Positions 24,315-33,238 of a DNA stretch of 64,000 nucleotides are shown piece after piece; position 1 is the first letter of the stretch, and each line of letters opens with the position of its first letter. The notes below the pieces were generated by a model that was not told the DNA's origin, did no database searches, and saw only the letters and a program-made list of their open reading frames with translations. The DNA lies in contig NZ_QHKM01000014.1 in the NCBI RefSeq assembly GCF_003258365.1, positions 30,477 through 94,476 on the forward strand, read 5' to 3'. This DNA comes from Hymenobacter edaphi. Its GTDB lineage: Bacteria > Bacteroidota > Bacteroidia > Cytophagales > Hymenobacteraceae. Made by a program: the position numbers and the translations under genes.

Positions 24315-27165
24315 TTCCCACGAGGAGGCCCTGAGCGTGGCCATTACCATGCTCACGCCCAAAACCCATAAAACCACGGCTGTCATCGCTGAAACGGTGG
24401 GCAGGCTTGGCATGCTTTACCCCGACGCTGATAAGGAGCGCCTGCAGGCAGACCTGCTGGCCTACTACCGGGTGAAATCGCTGGACTATGCCATACTGGA
24501 AGACAAAGCCAACCGGCAGCCACCGTGGCTGGATAAGGCCCGAGAAGACATCAAGTGGAAATTCTGGAGTCGTTACCGGGATTACATGCAGTTCGACCGG
24601 CGGATGGCAGCTCACACGGTGGACCAGCTGGGCGACCTGACCGATGACATTCTGGACCGACTGAGCAATCCGCGCGGTACGCTGCCCTTTGACCGGCGCG
24701 GTATGGTTGTGGGACAGGTTCAGTCGGGCAAGACCGGTAATTACACGGGCCTCATCTGCAAGGCGGCCGACGCGGGCTACAAACTCATCATCGTACTTGC
24801 CGGCATCCACAGCAGCCTCCGTAGCCAGACACAGGAACGTCTGGATGAAGGTTTTGTGGGTTATAACACCCAAACAGCCCGCACGCACCGCACCGGCAAT
24901 CACTGGATTGGGGTAGGCAAACGTGACCGCAAGGTGCCGGCTCACTCCCTGACCACCAGTGCCCCCAACGGAGATTTCAAAACTTCTGTGGCCGACAGCG
25001 TGCCAGCGACCATTTTTGGCTCTGACCCCGTGCTGATAGTCGTTAAAAAGAACGTCAGCATTCTGCGCAACCTGATACTGTGGCTGGCTGCTAAAGGGGA
25101 GGAAACCGAGAAGGGACACCGTCTCCTGAGCGACATGCCGCTTCTGCTCATTGATGACGAAGCCGACAATGCTTCCATCAATGTCAGCAAGGAGAATATT
25201 TCAGCAGTGAACGCAGCTGTGCGGGTACTGCTCTCCCTGTTTGAGCAAAAAGCTTATGTGGGCTACACGGCTACCCCGTTTGCCAATATATTCATTCCCG
25301 TGCTCAGCCGCGCTGATTTTGAGGCCCTGAACCTCACCATCCGTGGGCGCCATAACACACTGGAAGCAGCTGTAGGGCAGGAGCTCTTTCCCAAGGACTT
25401 CATTGTTAACATCCCGCCTCCGACCAATTACATCGGCCCCGACAAGATTTTCGGCATCGGCGACCCTGAAGATGATGAGGACGGCTCCCATGAGAATGTG
25501 CTGCCTGTAGTGCACGAACTGGACGAGGAAACCGACAATTATTTGGAGGTTTTCCCGAACAAGCACAAAAAGGACGACGACCTGCCGACGTTCCTGCCGG
25601 ATTCACTGGAGGATGCTGTGAATCACTTCTTCCTGACCTGCGCCGCCCGCCTTGCCCGCGGACAGTCGCGGCAGCACAGCTCGATGCTTATTCACGTTTC
25701 CCGCTTTGTGCGCTGGCAGAATCAGACCGGGAAATTGGTCAGCGAATACCTGAGCGACTGCCGCTCCAAACTAGCCCTCCGTAAGAACAGTCTGGAGCCG
25801 GTTCTGAAAGAACTGTGGGAGAACGAATACGAACCGGTTACAGCGCGGTTCATTGATGAAAAGCTGATAGACGACCACGCCATCAAACCCCTGAGCTGGG
25901 AGGCAGTCCGCAAGCAGCTCCGGCCTGCTCTTGAGCGTATCAAGGTGCGGGTAGTTCATGGAACACCTGACCGGACCGGTGATACGCTGCATCTGCCGCT
26001 GGCTTATAGTGATTACGACGACACCGGGCTATTTGTCATTGCTGTAGGCGGTAACAAGCTTTCCCGGGGTCTGACCCTGGAAGGGCTGTGCGTGAGCTAC
26101 TACCTGCGCGCCTCGCGGATGTACGATACGCTCATGCAGATGGGCCGCTGGTTCGGGTATCGTCCAGGTTATGCAGACCTGTGCAGGCTGTTTACCAGCG
26201 GCGAAATCATCAGCTGGTACCGTCACATCACGCTGGCAACGGAAGAACTTCGACTTGAATTCGACCGGATGGTGCGCCAGCGCCGCACGCCGGAGGAGTA
26301 CGGCCTGAAAATCCGCTCCAAGCCCGGGGTACTGCAGATTACTGCTACTAACCGGATGCGCGGGGCCTGGCCGTTACAACTGAGCTTTGCCGGTGAGCTG
26401 ATGGAAACCTACGCTTTTCCCCGGCACGCTCCGGAATTTATCAAGGCCAATTACGACGCAGTACAGAAGCTCATTGATCAGCTGGGCGCACCAACTCCGG
26501 TGGGCAGGCAACCTTACGCCTGGCGTGGGGTTGGAGCTGACATCGTTCAAGGGTTTCTGCTGGAATACCTGACGACCCAGCGCAACATCGAGCCGGTGAA
26601 GCTCACCGACTATATCAGCATTCAGCAGCAGGACGGACGCCTGACCAACTGGACAATCATCCTGATGCAGGCGGAAAATGACAAAAACCCGGAAGTGCCG
26701 TTCACCATCAACAAAAACACAGAGATGGTGCGCACGACATTCCGGGATGCCGCAGGGGCAAAGGACAAATCGAAAACGGTGAGTACCGTTGAGTACGTGA
26801 TTCCCAAGGCGCACATCATCAGCCCCCGGCACGAAGCGCTGGACCTCGACGACACTCAGCTGAGTAAGGCCCTGGAAGCAACCCGGTCGGAGCGTGCCGG
26901 TGCCGCATACCCATCAGGTGAACAGATACGATTGCAGCGCCCGGCATCGGAAGCCCTGTTGCTGCTGTACCCCCTCGACCCGGAGCCTGCTGGCTACGCA
27001 GCCGGTGTACCGGTAATGGGGTATGCTATCAGTTTTCCGGCGCTAAAAGGCGACCGGAAGGTGACCTATATGGGCAACTCTCAGTTGCTGGCCGAGTTCA
27101 CCAACGAAGACGAAAACGCACTGGACGAAGAAGCCGACCAGCAGATAACCCGTGATGATGACTAA
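24307..27165 (+). CDS. Z1-domain superfamily II helicase-like ATPase
   Basis: Large ATPase, probably the DNA translocase or remodelling motor of the restriction-like system. In 952 residues: Walker A GQVQSGKT (about 136-143), Walker B with DEAD-like DDEAD (about 283-287), GYTATPFANIF (motif III-like), and the Z1 signature region LSRGLTLEGL with SRMYDTLMQMGRWFGYRPG (motifs V/VI). The ATG at 24307 is taken because it overlaps the upstream stop; an in-frame TTG at 24292 is less likely. The C-terminal 300 residues are unassigned. It is followed by the nuclease gene with an 11-base overlap. Confidence 0.9.
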   Translation: MPDSHEEALSVAITMLTPKTHKTTAVIAETVGRLGMLYPDADKERLQADLLAYYRVKSLDYAILEDKANRQPPWLDKAREDIKWKFWSRYRDYMQFDRRMAAHTVDQLGDLTDDILDRLSNPRGTLPFDRRGMVVGQVQSGKTGNYTGLICKAADAGYKLIIVLAGIHSSLRSQTQERLDEGFVGYNTQTARTHRTGNHWIGVGKRDRKVPAHSLTTSAPNGDFKTSVADSVPATIFGSDPVLIVVKKNVSILRNLILWLAAKGEETEKGHRLLSDMPLLLIDDEADNASINVSKENISAVNAAVRVLLSLFEQKAYVGYTATPFANIFIPVLSRADFEALNLTIRGRHNTLEAAVGQELFPKDFIVNIPPPTNYIGPDKIFGIGDPEDDEDGSHENVLPVVHELDEETDNYLEVFPNKHKKDDDLPTFLPDSLEDAVNHFFLTCAARLARGQSRQHSSMLIHVSRFVRWQNQTGKLVSEYLSDCRSKLALRKNSLEPVLKELWENEYEPVTARFIDEKLIDDHAIKPLSWEAVRKQLRPALERIKVRVVHGTPDRTGDTLHLPLAYSDYDDTGLFVIAVGGNKLSRGLTLEGLCVSYYLRASRMYDTLMQMGRWFGYRPGYADLCRLFTSGEIISWYRHITLATEELRLEFDRMVRQRRTPEEYGLKIRSKPGVLQITATNRMRGAWPLQLSFAGELMETYAFPRHAPEFIKANYDAVQKLIDQLGAPTPVGRQPYAWRGVGADIVQGFLLEYLTTQRNIEPVKLTDYISIQQQDGRLTNWTIILMQAENDKNPEVPFTINKNTEMVRTTFRDAAGAKDKSKTVSTVEYVIPKAHIISPRHEALDLDDTQLSKALEATRSERAGAAYPSGEQIRLQRPASEALLLLYPLDPEPAGYAAGVPVMGYAISFPALKGDRKVTYMGNSQLLAEFTNEDENALDEEADQQITRDDD

Positions 27166-28192
27166 CGCCGGAACTGCTGCTGGTCTGGAGGCAATCTGGA
27201 ATGAGCTTGCTGAAACGCCGCCTTCTCCCGGGAAGGTAGAAGCCCTCCCGTGCCTGCCGGCTGACCCGGCAAGCCCTCTTTCAGCAGGACTACTTAATGC
27301 ACCGGACGGTGGGTTACGGCGCGTGCTGTTGCTGACACTGCCGATTCGCTTTCGCTCACAGGTTGCCCCCGACCATCGCTACGCAGGTCTGAGTCTGGAA
27401 CCGCTGCAGGACCCTGATGAGCCTGAAAAAAACTTTCTTCTGGCTCTCATCCTGACAGATGAACGGTTTTCTGACATCTTCTCAATTCTGGCAGCCGACA
27501 TCGTGGCGGCGTTATCGGAAGCTCATGACAGCAATGCACAGCGGCGGTCCTTTATGGCCCGGCTCAACCGCTGGCAGGAGTTGTTCGGCCTGTTTAATCC
27601 TTCTGGCCTGAGTGGCCCGGCGCGGCAGGGATTGTTTGGCGAACTGCACCTGATACGCGAACTGCTGGCGGAGGGTGTGGCACCTGGCTTGGTGATAAAC
27701 GCTTGGACCGGGCCACTGCATGACCCCCAGGATTTTCACTTCGGACCAAACGCAGTAGAAGTCAAAACCAGCTCCGGTGGCAGCCAGTCCTTTCAGGTAA
27801 GCGGAGCCGCTCAGCTTGACGAGAGCCCTTTCGACCATCTCTTCCTGCTTCACCTCTTTCTTGAAGTGGCGGAAAACGCCGGCGAAACCCTGCCCCAGAT
27901 GGTCCAGCATCTGGCTGCGCAAACAGAGTCTGACCCTGCAGCATTAAAGCTGCTGGAAACCCGTTTGCAGCAGGCCGGCTACTTTCATGCCCAAGCGGAC
28001 CTTTACCATTCGGAGGGATTTCGGATTCGCCACACCATGCCGGTCCAGGTCAACGGTGACTTTCCCCGCATCCGGGCAGCAGACCTGCTGGCTGGTGTAG
28101 GTTCTGTTTCCTATACTGTTGAAACCGAGCAATTGCTTCCTTACCTGATACCTTTTACAACGCTTACCGCTACCCTTACTTCCCATGTCTGA
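27155..28192 (+). CDS. PD-(D/E)XK motif nuclease (DUF4420 type)
   Basis: Probable DNA-cleaving subunit of the Z1/MORC operon. The 345-residue protein has the restriction-endonuclease core GLFGELHLIRELL (Glu near 163), DPQDF with the metal-binding Asp, and AVEVKTSSG (Glu-x-Lys near 202-204), in the right order. This arrangement is typical of the DUF4420 family found beside Z1 proteins. Possible starts are GTG 27152 and ATG 27155 or 27158. The end overlaps the AIPR gene by 8 bases (ATGTCTGA). Confidence 0.85.
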   Translation: MMTNAGTAAGLEAIWNELAETPPSPGKVEALPCLPADPASPLSAGLLNAPDGGLRRVLLLTLPIRFRSQVAPDHRYAGLSLEPLQDPDEPEKNFLLALILTDERFSDIFSILAADIVAALSEAHDSNAQRRSFMARLNRWQELFGLFNPSGLSGPARQGLFGELHLIRELLAEGVAPGLVINAWTGPLHDPQDFHFGPNAVEVKTSSGGSQSFQVSGAAQLDESPFDHLFLLHLFLEVAENAGETLPQMVQHLAAQTESDPAALKLLETRLQQAGYFHAQADLYHSEGFRIRHTMPVQVNGDFPRIRAADLLAGVGSVSYTVETEQLLPYLIPFTTLTATLTSHV

Positions 28193-30527
28193 CGCTGACG
28201 AATTACTCCGGTTTCTCACCGACCTTAATCAGGAAGTCCGCGCGCTGACGGAGGCCGAGCAGGAGGGGGCAATGCTGGAGGAAAAAGCCACTGAATATAT
28301 GATTGGCATGCTGTCCGATGCGGGTGAGACCGAGGACGCACGGGTATGTACCAGCATCAAAGCCAACAAAGCCAATCAGATTCAACACAAAATAAACGGG
28401 TATGCACTCAGCGAGGACTACGAAACAGTAGACCTGTTCATAACCTTCTTTCAGGAAAGCGGGGAAGTGCGCTCATTCCCGAAAAGTGAGGTAACAACGG
28501 CCGCGAATCAATCAGAGCGCTTCCTGAAAGACGTATTCAACGGCTACCGGGAAAAGCTTGATGAATCGGCGCCGGTTTATGACCTAGCACAGGTCCTGTT
28601 TGAACACGCGGCCAAAGTTGTGCGGGCGCGCATCTTCATCCTGACCAATGCCCGTCTTACTTCCGATACGGTGTTGCCGGACCGCAAACTGCGCGATACC
28701 CTGCACGTCCAGTATCATCTATGGGACCTTGAGCGCTTTCACCGCCTGTGGACGAGCCGGAATCGACGTGAACCCATTGAGATTGACTTCGAAAAGAGTT
28801 ACGGAAAGCCGCTGGCGTGCCTGCCCATGCCGGTAAGCAACAACGATTACCAGTCCTGCCTTGCAATTGTTTCCGGCACTATGCTGGCGGAAATTTATGA
28901 ACGGTACGGTGCCCGCCTGCTGGAGCAGAACGTTCGCTCTTTCCTTGATTTCACCGGGGGGGTAAACAAAGGTATCCGTAACACTATCCGTACTGCTCCC
29001 CACCGGTTCCTGGCGTACAACAACGGCATTGCGGCCACCGCTGAGGATGCGGAAGTCCGGGAGATGCCGGGCGGAGGATGGGCCATTTACAAAGTCCGTG
29101 ACCTGCAGATTGTCAACGGTGGCCAGACCACAGCTGCCATTTTCCGCACCCAGCGCCAAGACAAGGCTGACATCAGCTCCGTCTTCGTGCAGATGAAACT
29201 GACGGTACTGCGCCGACCCGAGGAGATGGATGAAATCATTCCGCTCATCTCCCAGTTTGCCAACAGCCAGAATGGAATACAGGCTGCCGACCTATCGGCT
29301 AACAACGCATTCAACCGCCAGCTGGAAAAGATTTCCCGTACCTGCTGGGCTCCGGCAGTCAAGGGGTCTGCGCTACAAACCCGCTGGTTCTTTGAGCGGG
29401 CCCGCGGCCAGTATAAAGTCGCCTACAACCGCGAATTGTCGCCAAGCCGTCGAACAGCGTTTGAAAAGCAGAATCCGCGTAAGCAGCTTTTCAGCAAGGA
29501 AATGGTGGCCAAATTTGAGCACATGTGGGGTGGCTACCCTTATCTGGTAGCCCGGGGTGCTCAGAAGAACTATTCCGAGTTCCTCAAGGAAAAGCTCAAG
29601 AAGGACTATCTGCCTAATAACGTCTTTTTTGAAGACCTGATTGCCAAAGCCATCCTGTTCCGGGCTGCGGATACCGAGTATGGCCGGGGAGCAACCAAAA
29701 TCGGGGATTTCAAATTTCTCACGGTACCCTATACCTTGGCTTTTCTCAACCACCTCACGGGAGGTCGGATTGACTTATTCAAAATCTGGAAGCAGCAGGA
29801 AGTATCAGAAAATCTGCGGGAGGTAATCCGAAAGCTGCTCTATGTGGTCGACAAATTCCTGCTGGATAACGCCGGAGGAAAACTGGTAAGCGAACGCGCC
29901 AAGCAGGAGGATTACTGGAAACTGTTGCTCACAAAAGCACCATCCAGTGACAGTCGTCAGAAGATGCTCAGCTTACTGGCGGATGACTTCGCTGACCCAC
30001 AACAGCAGAAGAAGCGTTACAGCCAGAATAATGACGAACTGGCTGCTGAGGAGCGCCGGCAGGAGGAGGAATCACTTCGCTCACTGGGAGGCAGGGCCTG
30101 GGAAATCATCGAGCAGTGGGGCCGTCAGACCGACCTGCTGACTCCACACAAGCGGGGTAAGTGTGCTGCCATAGCCATGAGCATCAACAAAAAACGACCA
30201 CTAACCGATAGTGAAATTGAAAACGGTCGCTCAATAGTTGACCTGGTTCTGGAGAAAAATCCCCAGCTGCTTGAGGAGCTTTATGCGGAACAGACAGTGT
30301 CGGTAACCACTGCTGCTCCTCGTAGAATTGTCACCATGCAGGATGTTGAGCACCTGCTTGAATGGGAGAAGAGCAACAAAAAACTCAGAGCTGACGATGC
30401 AGGCTTTCTGATAAAAATAAAGAAAGGAGAATTGCGGCTTAGTGACTCGGTGAAAGGCAAAGTATGGTACCTGCAGAATAGTGCAGTGCGTCATGGGTAT
30501 ACGGTACCTGCTATGGCAACTGCATAA
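28185..30527 (+). CDS. AIPR-family (abortive infection) protein
   Basis: Last gene of the Z1/MORC operon. AIPR proteins were named after abortive-infection phage resistance genes; the biochemical activity is not settled. The 780-residue protein shows the family core: RFLAYNNGIAATAE (about 265-278), IVNGGQTTAAIF (about 305-316), then QFANSQNGIQAADLSAN. A long helical C-terminal part follows. Start ATG 28185 overlaps the nuclease stop. With vsr, dcm, ATPase, Z1 and nuclease, it completes a six-gene modification-restriction set. Confidence 0.9.
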   Translation: MSDADELLRFLTDLNQEVRALTEAEQEGAMLEEKATEYMIGMLSDAGETEDARVCTSIKANKANQIQHKINGYALSEDYETVDLFITFFQESGEVRSFPKSEVTTAANQSERFLKDVFNGYREKLDESAPVYDLAQVLFEHAAKVVRARIFILTNARLTSDTVLPDRKLRDTLHVQYHLWDLERFHRLWTSRNRREPIEIDFEKSYGKPLACLPMPVSNNDYQSCLAIVSGTMLAEIYERYGARLLEQNVRSFLDFTGGVNKGIRNTIRTAPHRFLAYNNGIAATAEDAEVREMPGGGWAIYKVRDLQIVNGGQTTAAIFRTQRQDKADISSVFVQMKLTVLRRPEEMDEIIPLISQFANSQNGIQAADLSANNAFNRQLEKISRTCWAPAVKGSALQTRWFFERARGQYKVAYNRELSPSRRTAFEKQNPRKQLFSKEMVAKFEHMWGGYPYLVARGAQKNYSEFLKEKLKKDYLPNNVFFEDLIAKAILFRAADTEYGRGATKIGDFKFLTVPYTLAFLNHLTGGRIDLFKIWKQQEVSENLREVIRKLLYVVDKFLLDNAGGKLVSERAKQEDYWKLLLTKAPSSDSRQKMLSLLADDFADPQQQKKRYSQNNDELAAEERRQEEESLRSLGGRAWEIIEQWGRQTDLLTPHKRGKCAAIAMSINKKRPLTDSEIENGRSIVDLVLEKNPQLLEELYAEQTVSVTTAAPRRIVTMQDVEHLLEWEKSNKKLRADDAGFLIKIKKGELRLSDSVKGKVWYLQNSAVRHGYTVPAMATA

Positions 30528-30616
30528 TCTCTATCCTTGCCAAGCCTAAGCTGGATTGGCCCGTCAAAGCAGATGAGCCAGGAAACAGGCTGTACGAGCA
30601 GTTCGCTCATCACACC

Positions 30617-31447
30617 TTACCATTCCTGCTCTATCAGCAAATGTCTGCGGATGCGCTGCTTCAGCAGCTCGTAGTCGTCATCGTGGTGTACCCGTATCTC
30701 CTCAAATACCCTGAACAGGTTATGATGACGAAATTTTGAAGTCAATACCTGATTGCCCGAATCACCGGCATTAATGGCCTCAGTGCATTTTTGTACAAGT
30801 GTGGTAAGGATGGACCTTAAGTCAGAGTGAATGTTCCTGTGCACCCCTTCGCCGATTTTCTGAGAGACCTCCTTGATTGTGGTGGGTAGAAACGGGTTAT
30901 TCCAGAAGTTTCTAAGCTTTCCAAAGAAGGCCTCGTGCTGCCTCGTATAAAATATCCGATGCACCTTCACATGACCCAGCTGGGCCTGAGCTCTGTAATA
31001 CTTCTGGCGCTCACGGTCGTTCGCCTCGGATATTGACTTTTCATAAAAATCAAAGTCGCCTTTCGAGTATATGAAAGGGTGGATATCATTTTCCAGAAAC
31101 TGAATGTACCCGGCTATGTTTGCCTAGTACTCTTGATATTTTTCAGAATCAGCAGGGATTTCTAAAAGACCATATTCTCTGAGCACTAAGTCTACATTAT
31201 AGTTTAATAAGTTAACGTAGTCGAGAGCAGAATCAATAGAGTTATTATTCTCAGCTATAACCGTTAAGAAATCGCTAAGTATTTTAGTCTGTTTTTTTGT
31301 TACTTCTGTGCGCTTTGGCTGAAGAACGGTTGCTTTCGCCCGCTTGTAAGTAAGAAGGGCAAGCACTGTCGCTGTTCCTGTAAAAATGACAGTGGTGATG
31401 TCCTTTATCCAACCCGAATTTTCTTTAATAACGTCTAAGAACCCCAT
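30617..31447 (-). pseudogene. Membrane-anchored protein gene with in-frame amber codon
   Basis: The frame starts at ATG 31447 (MGFLDVIKENSGW), runs 107 codons to TAG at 31124-31126 and then stays open in the same frame for a further 168 codons to a TGA or TAG-type stop at 30617. Both parts have the same lower G+C and a continuous helical pattern; there is no ATG near the beginning of the second part. The intact protein would have 275 residues, with one transmembrane segment near 15-38 (TTVIFTGTATVLALLTY) and a cytoplasmic helical domain. It lies 40 bases after the MBL gene, in the same unit, and may be the membrane effector of that operon. CAG to TAG is the simplest lesion. Confidence 0.65.
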
Positions 31448-31486
31448 TTTATAATTGAAGCTAAACGCAGCAGAAGAGCGCTGTGT

Positions 31487-32488
31487 TTATGATTTGAGAG
31501 GTTTGGGATGCCGTTCACGGACGGTACATACATCCGTAAATTCAAAAATCTTATCGCCTCCCTTGTCGTCGAGTACGCTCACCATATCCAGCACAACGGT
31601 TTTGCGCATTGCTTCCACGAATTTTTCCATGCCGTACTCGATATTGGTTGCATGAATTGCAAAGCCCAAGCTTCTGAGCTTAGTGAGAACCTGCAGGTGC
31701 GGATGACGATAACCGTCGTGGTGGCCAGAGGAAATCACAGCCTTTCTTGCGGCATCTATTGCCACACCCTTCCAGAATTTAGCTGAGTAGTTCTTTTTGG
31801 AACCGTGATGAGGGGCTTGCACCACAGCATAGGATATACCTGCAAGTTCCGGGTCACCATTCAACCGTTTTAATGTTGATGTAACGGCGTCTGCTGTTAA
31901 CAGGATGCTGAACTGGTTTATGGAAATGAGTAAGACGCTCGAAAGCAGATTGGCTGCTTGACTGGCTTCCTTGACATTCATGCCCGAATCCAGTTTGACT
32001 ACACGGTGGTAGGCTTCCCCTTCCAAATGAGCCGGAGAGAGGGCTTTAATAGTAACATCCGTGGTAATCTGCTTTTGCCAGCCCTCAGAAATCTGGAATA
32101 TTTTGCCTAGTAGGCTTTTGTCACGTAACTCAGGCAGAAACCTAATTATTTTTCCAAGCTCCTGAACAGGACCCGGACTGATTTCAAAAAACTTCCAGTA
32201 GTCTTTATCCAGATGAAAGGCTGTGTGACCAAACCAGCCAATAGGAATATGGTGCTGGATGCAGTGTTCAAAAAGTTCAGTGAATCCGGAGTAGTGGTCC
32301 TCGTGGGGGTGGGATAAAACCAGAAACTCTATTCTGTCATACCCTCCATCAATCAGGTGCTCAAGAACGGGATTGCTCTCGTCTTTCTTGTTGCAGTCAA
32401 TGATACCTACCCGCTTTTGTCCGTTGTCGAGCCACTCAAGCAGAATGGAGTCGCCTTGACCAACATCTTTAAAGGTTAACGAGACCAT
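31487..32488 (-). CDS. MBL-fold hydrolase, ComEC/Rec2-like
   Basis: Metallo-beta-lactamase fold protein similar to the hydrolase domain of ComEC/Rec2. In 333 residues: VGQGDSILLEW near the start, the metal-binding SHPHEDHYSG (His60, His62, Asp64, His65), a third His region QAPHHGSKKNYS and a C-terminal ISSGHHDGYRHP. Proteins of this group may act as nucleases or phosphodiesterases, or degrade nucleotide signals. It is the third gene of a lower-G+C operon (GHKL kinase, receiver-like protein, MBL) with a TAATG overlap to the gene before it, so its activity is probably controlled by those partners. Confidence 0.85.
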   Translation of the reverse strand: MVSLTFKDVGQGDSILLEWLDNGQKRVGIIDCNKKDESNPVLEHLIDGGYDRIEFLVLSHPHEDHYSGFTELFEHCIQHHIPIGWFGHTAFHLDKDYWKFFEISPGPVQELGKIIRFLPELRDKSLLGKIFQISEGWQKQITTDVTIKALSPAHLEGEAYHRVVKLDSGMNVKEASQAANLLSSVLLISINQFSILLTADAVTSTLKRLNGDPELAGISYAVVQAPHHGSKKNYSAKFWKGVAIDAARKAVISSGHHDGYRHPHLQVLTKLRSLGFAIHATNIEYGMEKFVEAMRKTVVLDMVSVLDDKGGDKIFEFTDVCTVRERHPKPLKS

Positions 32489-33237
32489 TATTCACTCTTG
32501 AATATATTTTCATCGCTTTCATCGAACAGGCCCTCTTTTGTAAATAGAGTGGCCAGTTTCTCAGATTTTGTATTTGAAAATTCAAAAGTTTTGCTTCCAG
32601 GTTTTGTAATGATTCTGATGAATATAAATCCGCCCTCTTCAAGAGTTACCGCGCCGTCCAACGGCTCCAAATCGAACCTTCTGCGTTGAAACTTTTTCTC
32701 ATTCTCGTCGACCAAGCAGTCTATCAGAACTGATTGCTTTCTTATTTCAATAATCTGCCCATAGAAACTTTCAGTTGTTGAGGGAGCACCTATGTCGAAA
32801 TTAAGTTCAGCCAGTAGCCGCTCAACATCATAGGCTCCGCCAGCCAGAGAGAACTGCTCTTTAGATTTCAAGTGCACCTGTGATGGGGTGAGGTTCAAAT
32901 CATCCAGAAGCTCGATAACCTCCTGTGCCTTGTTGGTGTCCCTTGACCAAACGACTAAGATATACCTCTTCCCTTCGGGAACGATACTCTTAATGCTTTG
33001 GGCGCATCTGTACGGGTCAAACGGCAGGCCTATATTAGGGTCGTAGTGCAGGTCAAGAAATACCAGTTCTATGCTTTCTATAGGGTGTGGCGGTGCCTGC
33101 GCGTTCTCAAGAGTTATCTCAAAGAATTCCGTTTTTATCAGCTTTTCTTCAAATGCAGACTGAATTGGTAATGCGTCAGCAGGCATGTCATCAATCAGTG
33201 CCACCTGTGTTTCCTGAAGTTTCTCTAAGAGCAGCAT
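32488..33237 (-). CDS. Receiver-like (response-regulator-type) protein
   Basis: A 249-residue protein whose first 120 residues look like a divergent receiver domain: paired acidic residues in VALIDDMPAD (D16-D17), a candidate phospho-acceptor Asp62 in LVFLDLHYD, a Ser in VVWSRD (98) and Lys near 117. The C-terminal half (GAPSTTESFYGQIIEIRKQ onward) is unlike any DNA-binding domain known to me. ATG 33237 is preferred over the earlier 33276, because it begins one base after the stop of the kinase gene (33239-33241). It probably relays a signal from the GHKL protein to the MBL protein or the membrane gene. Confidence 0.65.
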   Translation of the reverse strand: MLLLEKLQETQVALIDDMPADALPIQSAFEEKLIKTEFFEITLENAQAPPHPIESIELVFLDLHYDPNIGLPFDPYRCAQSIKSIVPEGKRYILVVWSRDTNKAQEVIELLDDLNLTPSQVHLKSKEQFSLAGGAYDVERLLAELNFDIGAPSTTESFYGQIIEIRKQSVLIDCLVDENEKKFQRRRFDLEPLDGAVTLEEGGFIFIRIITKPGSKTFEFSNTKSEKLATLFTKEGLFDESDENIFKSE

Positions 33238-33238
33238 G

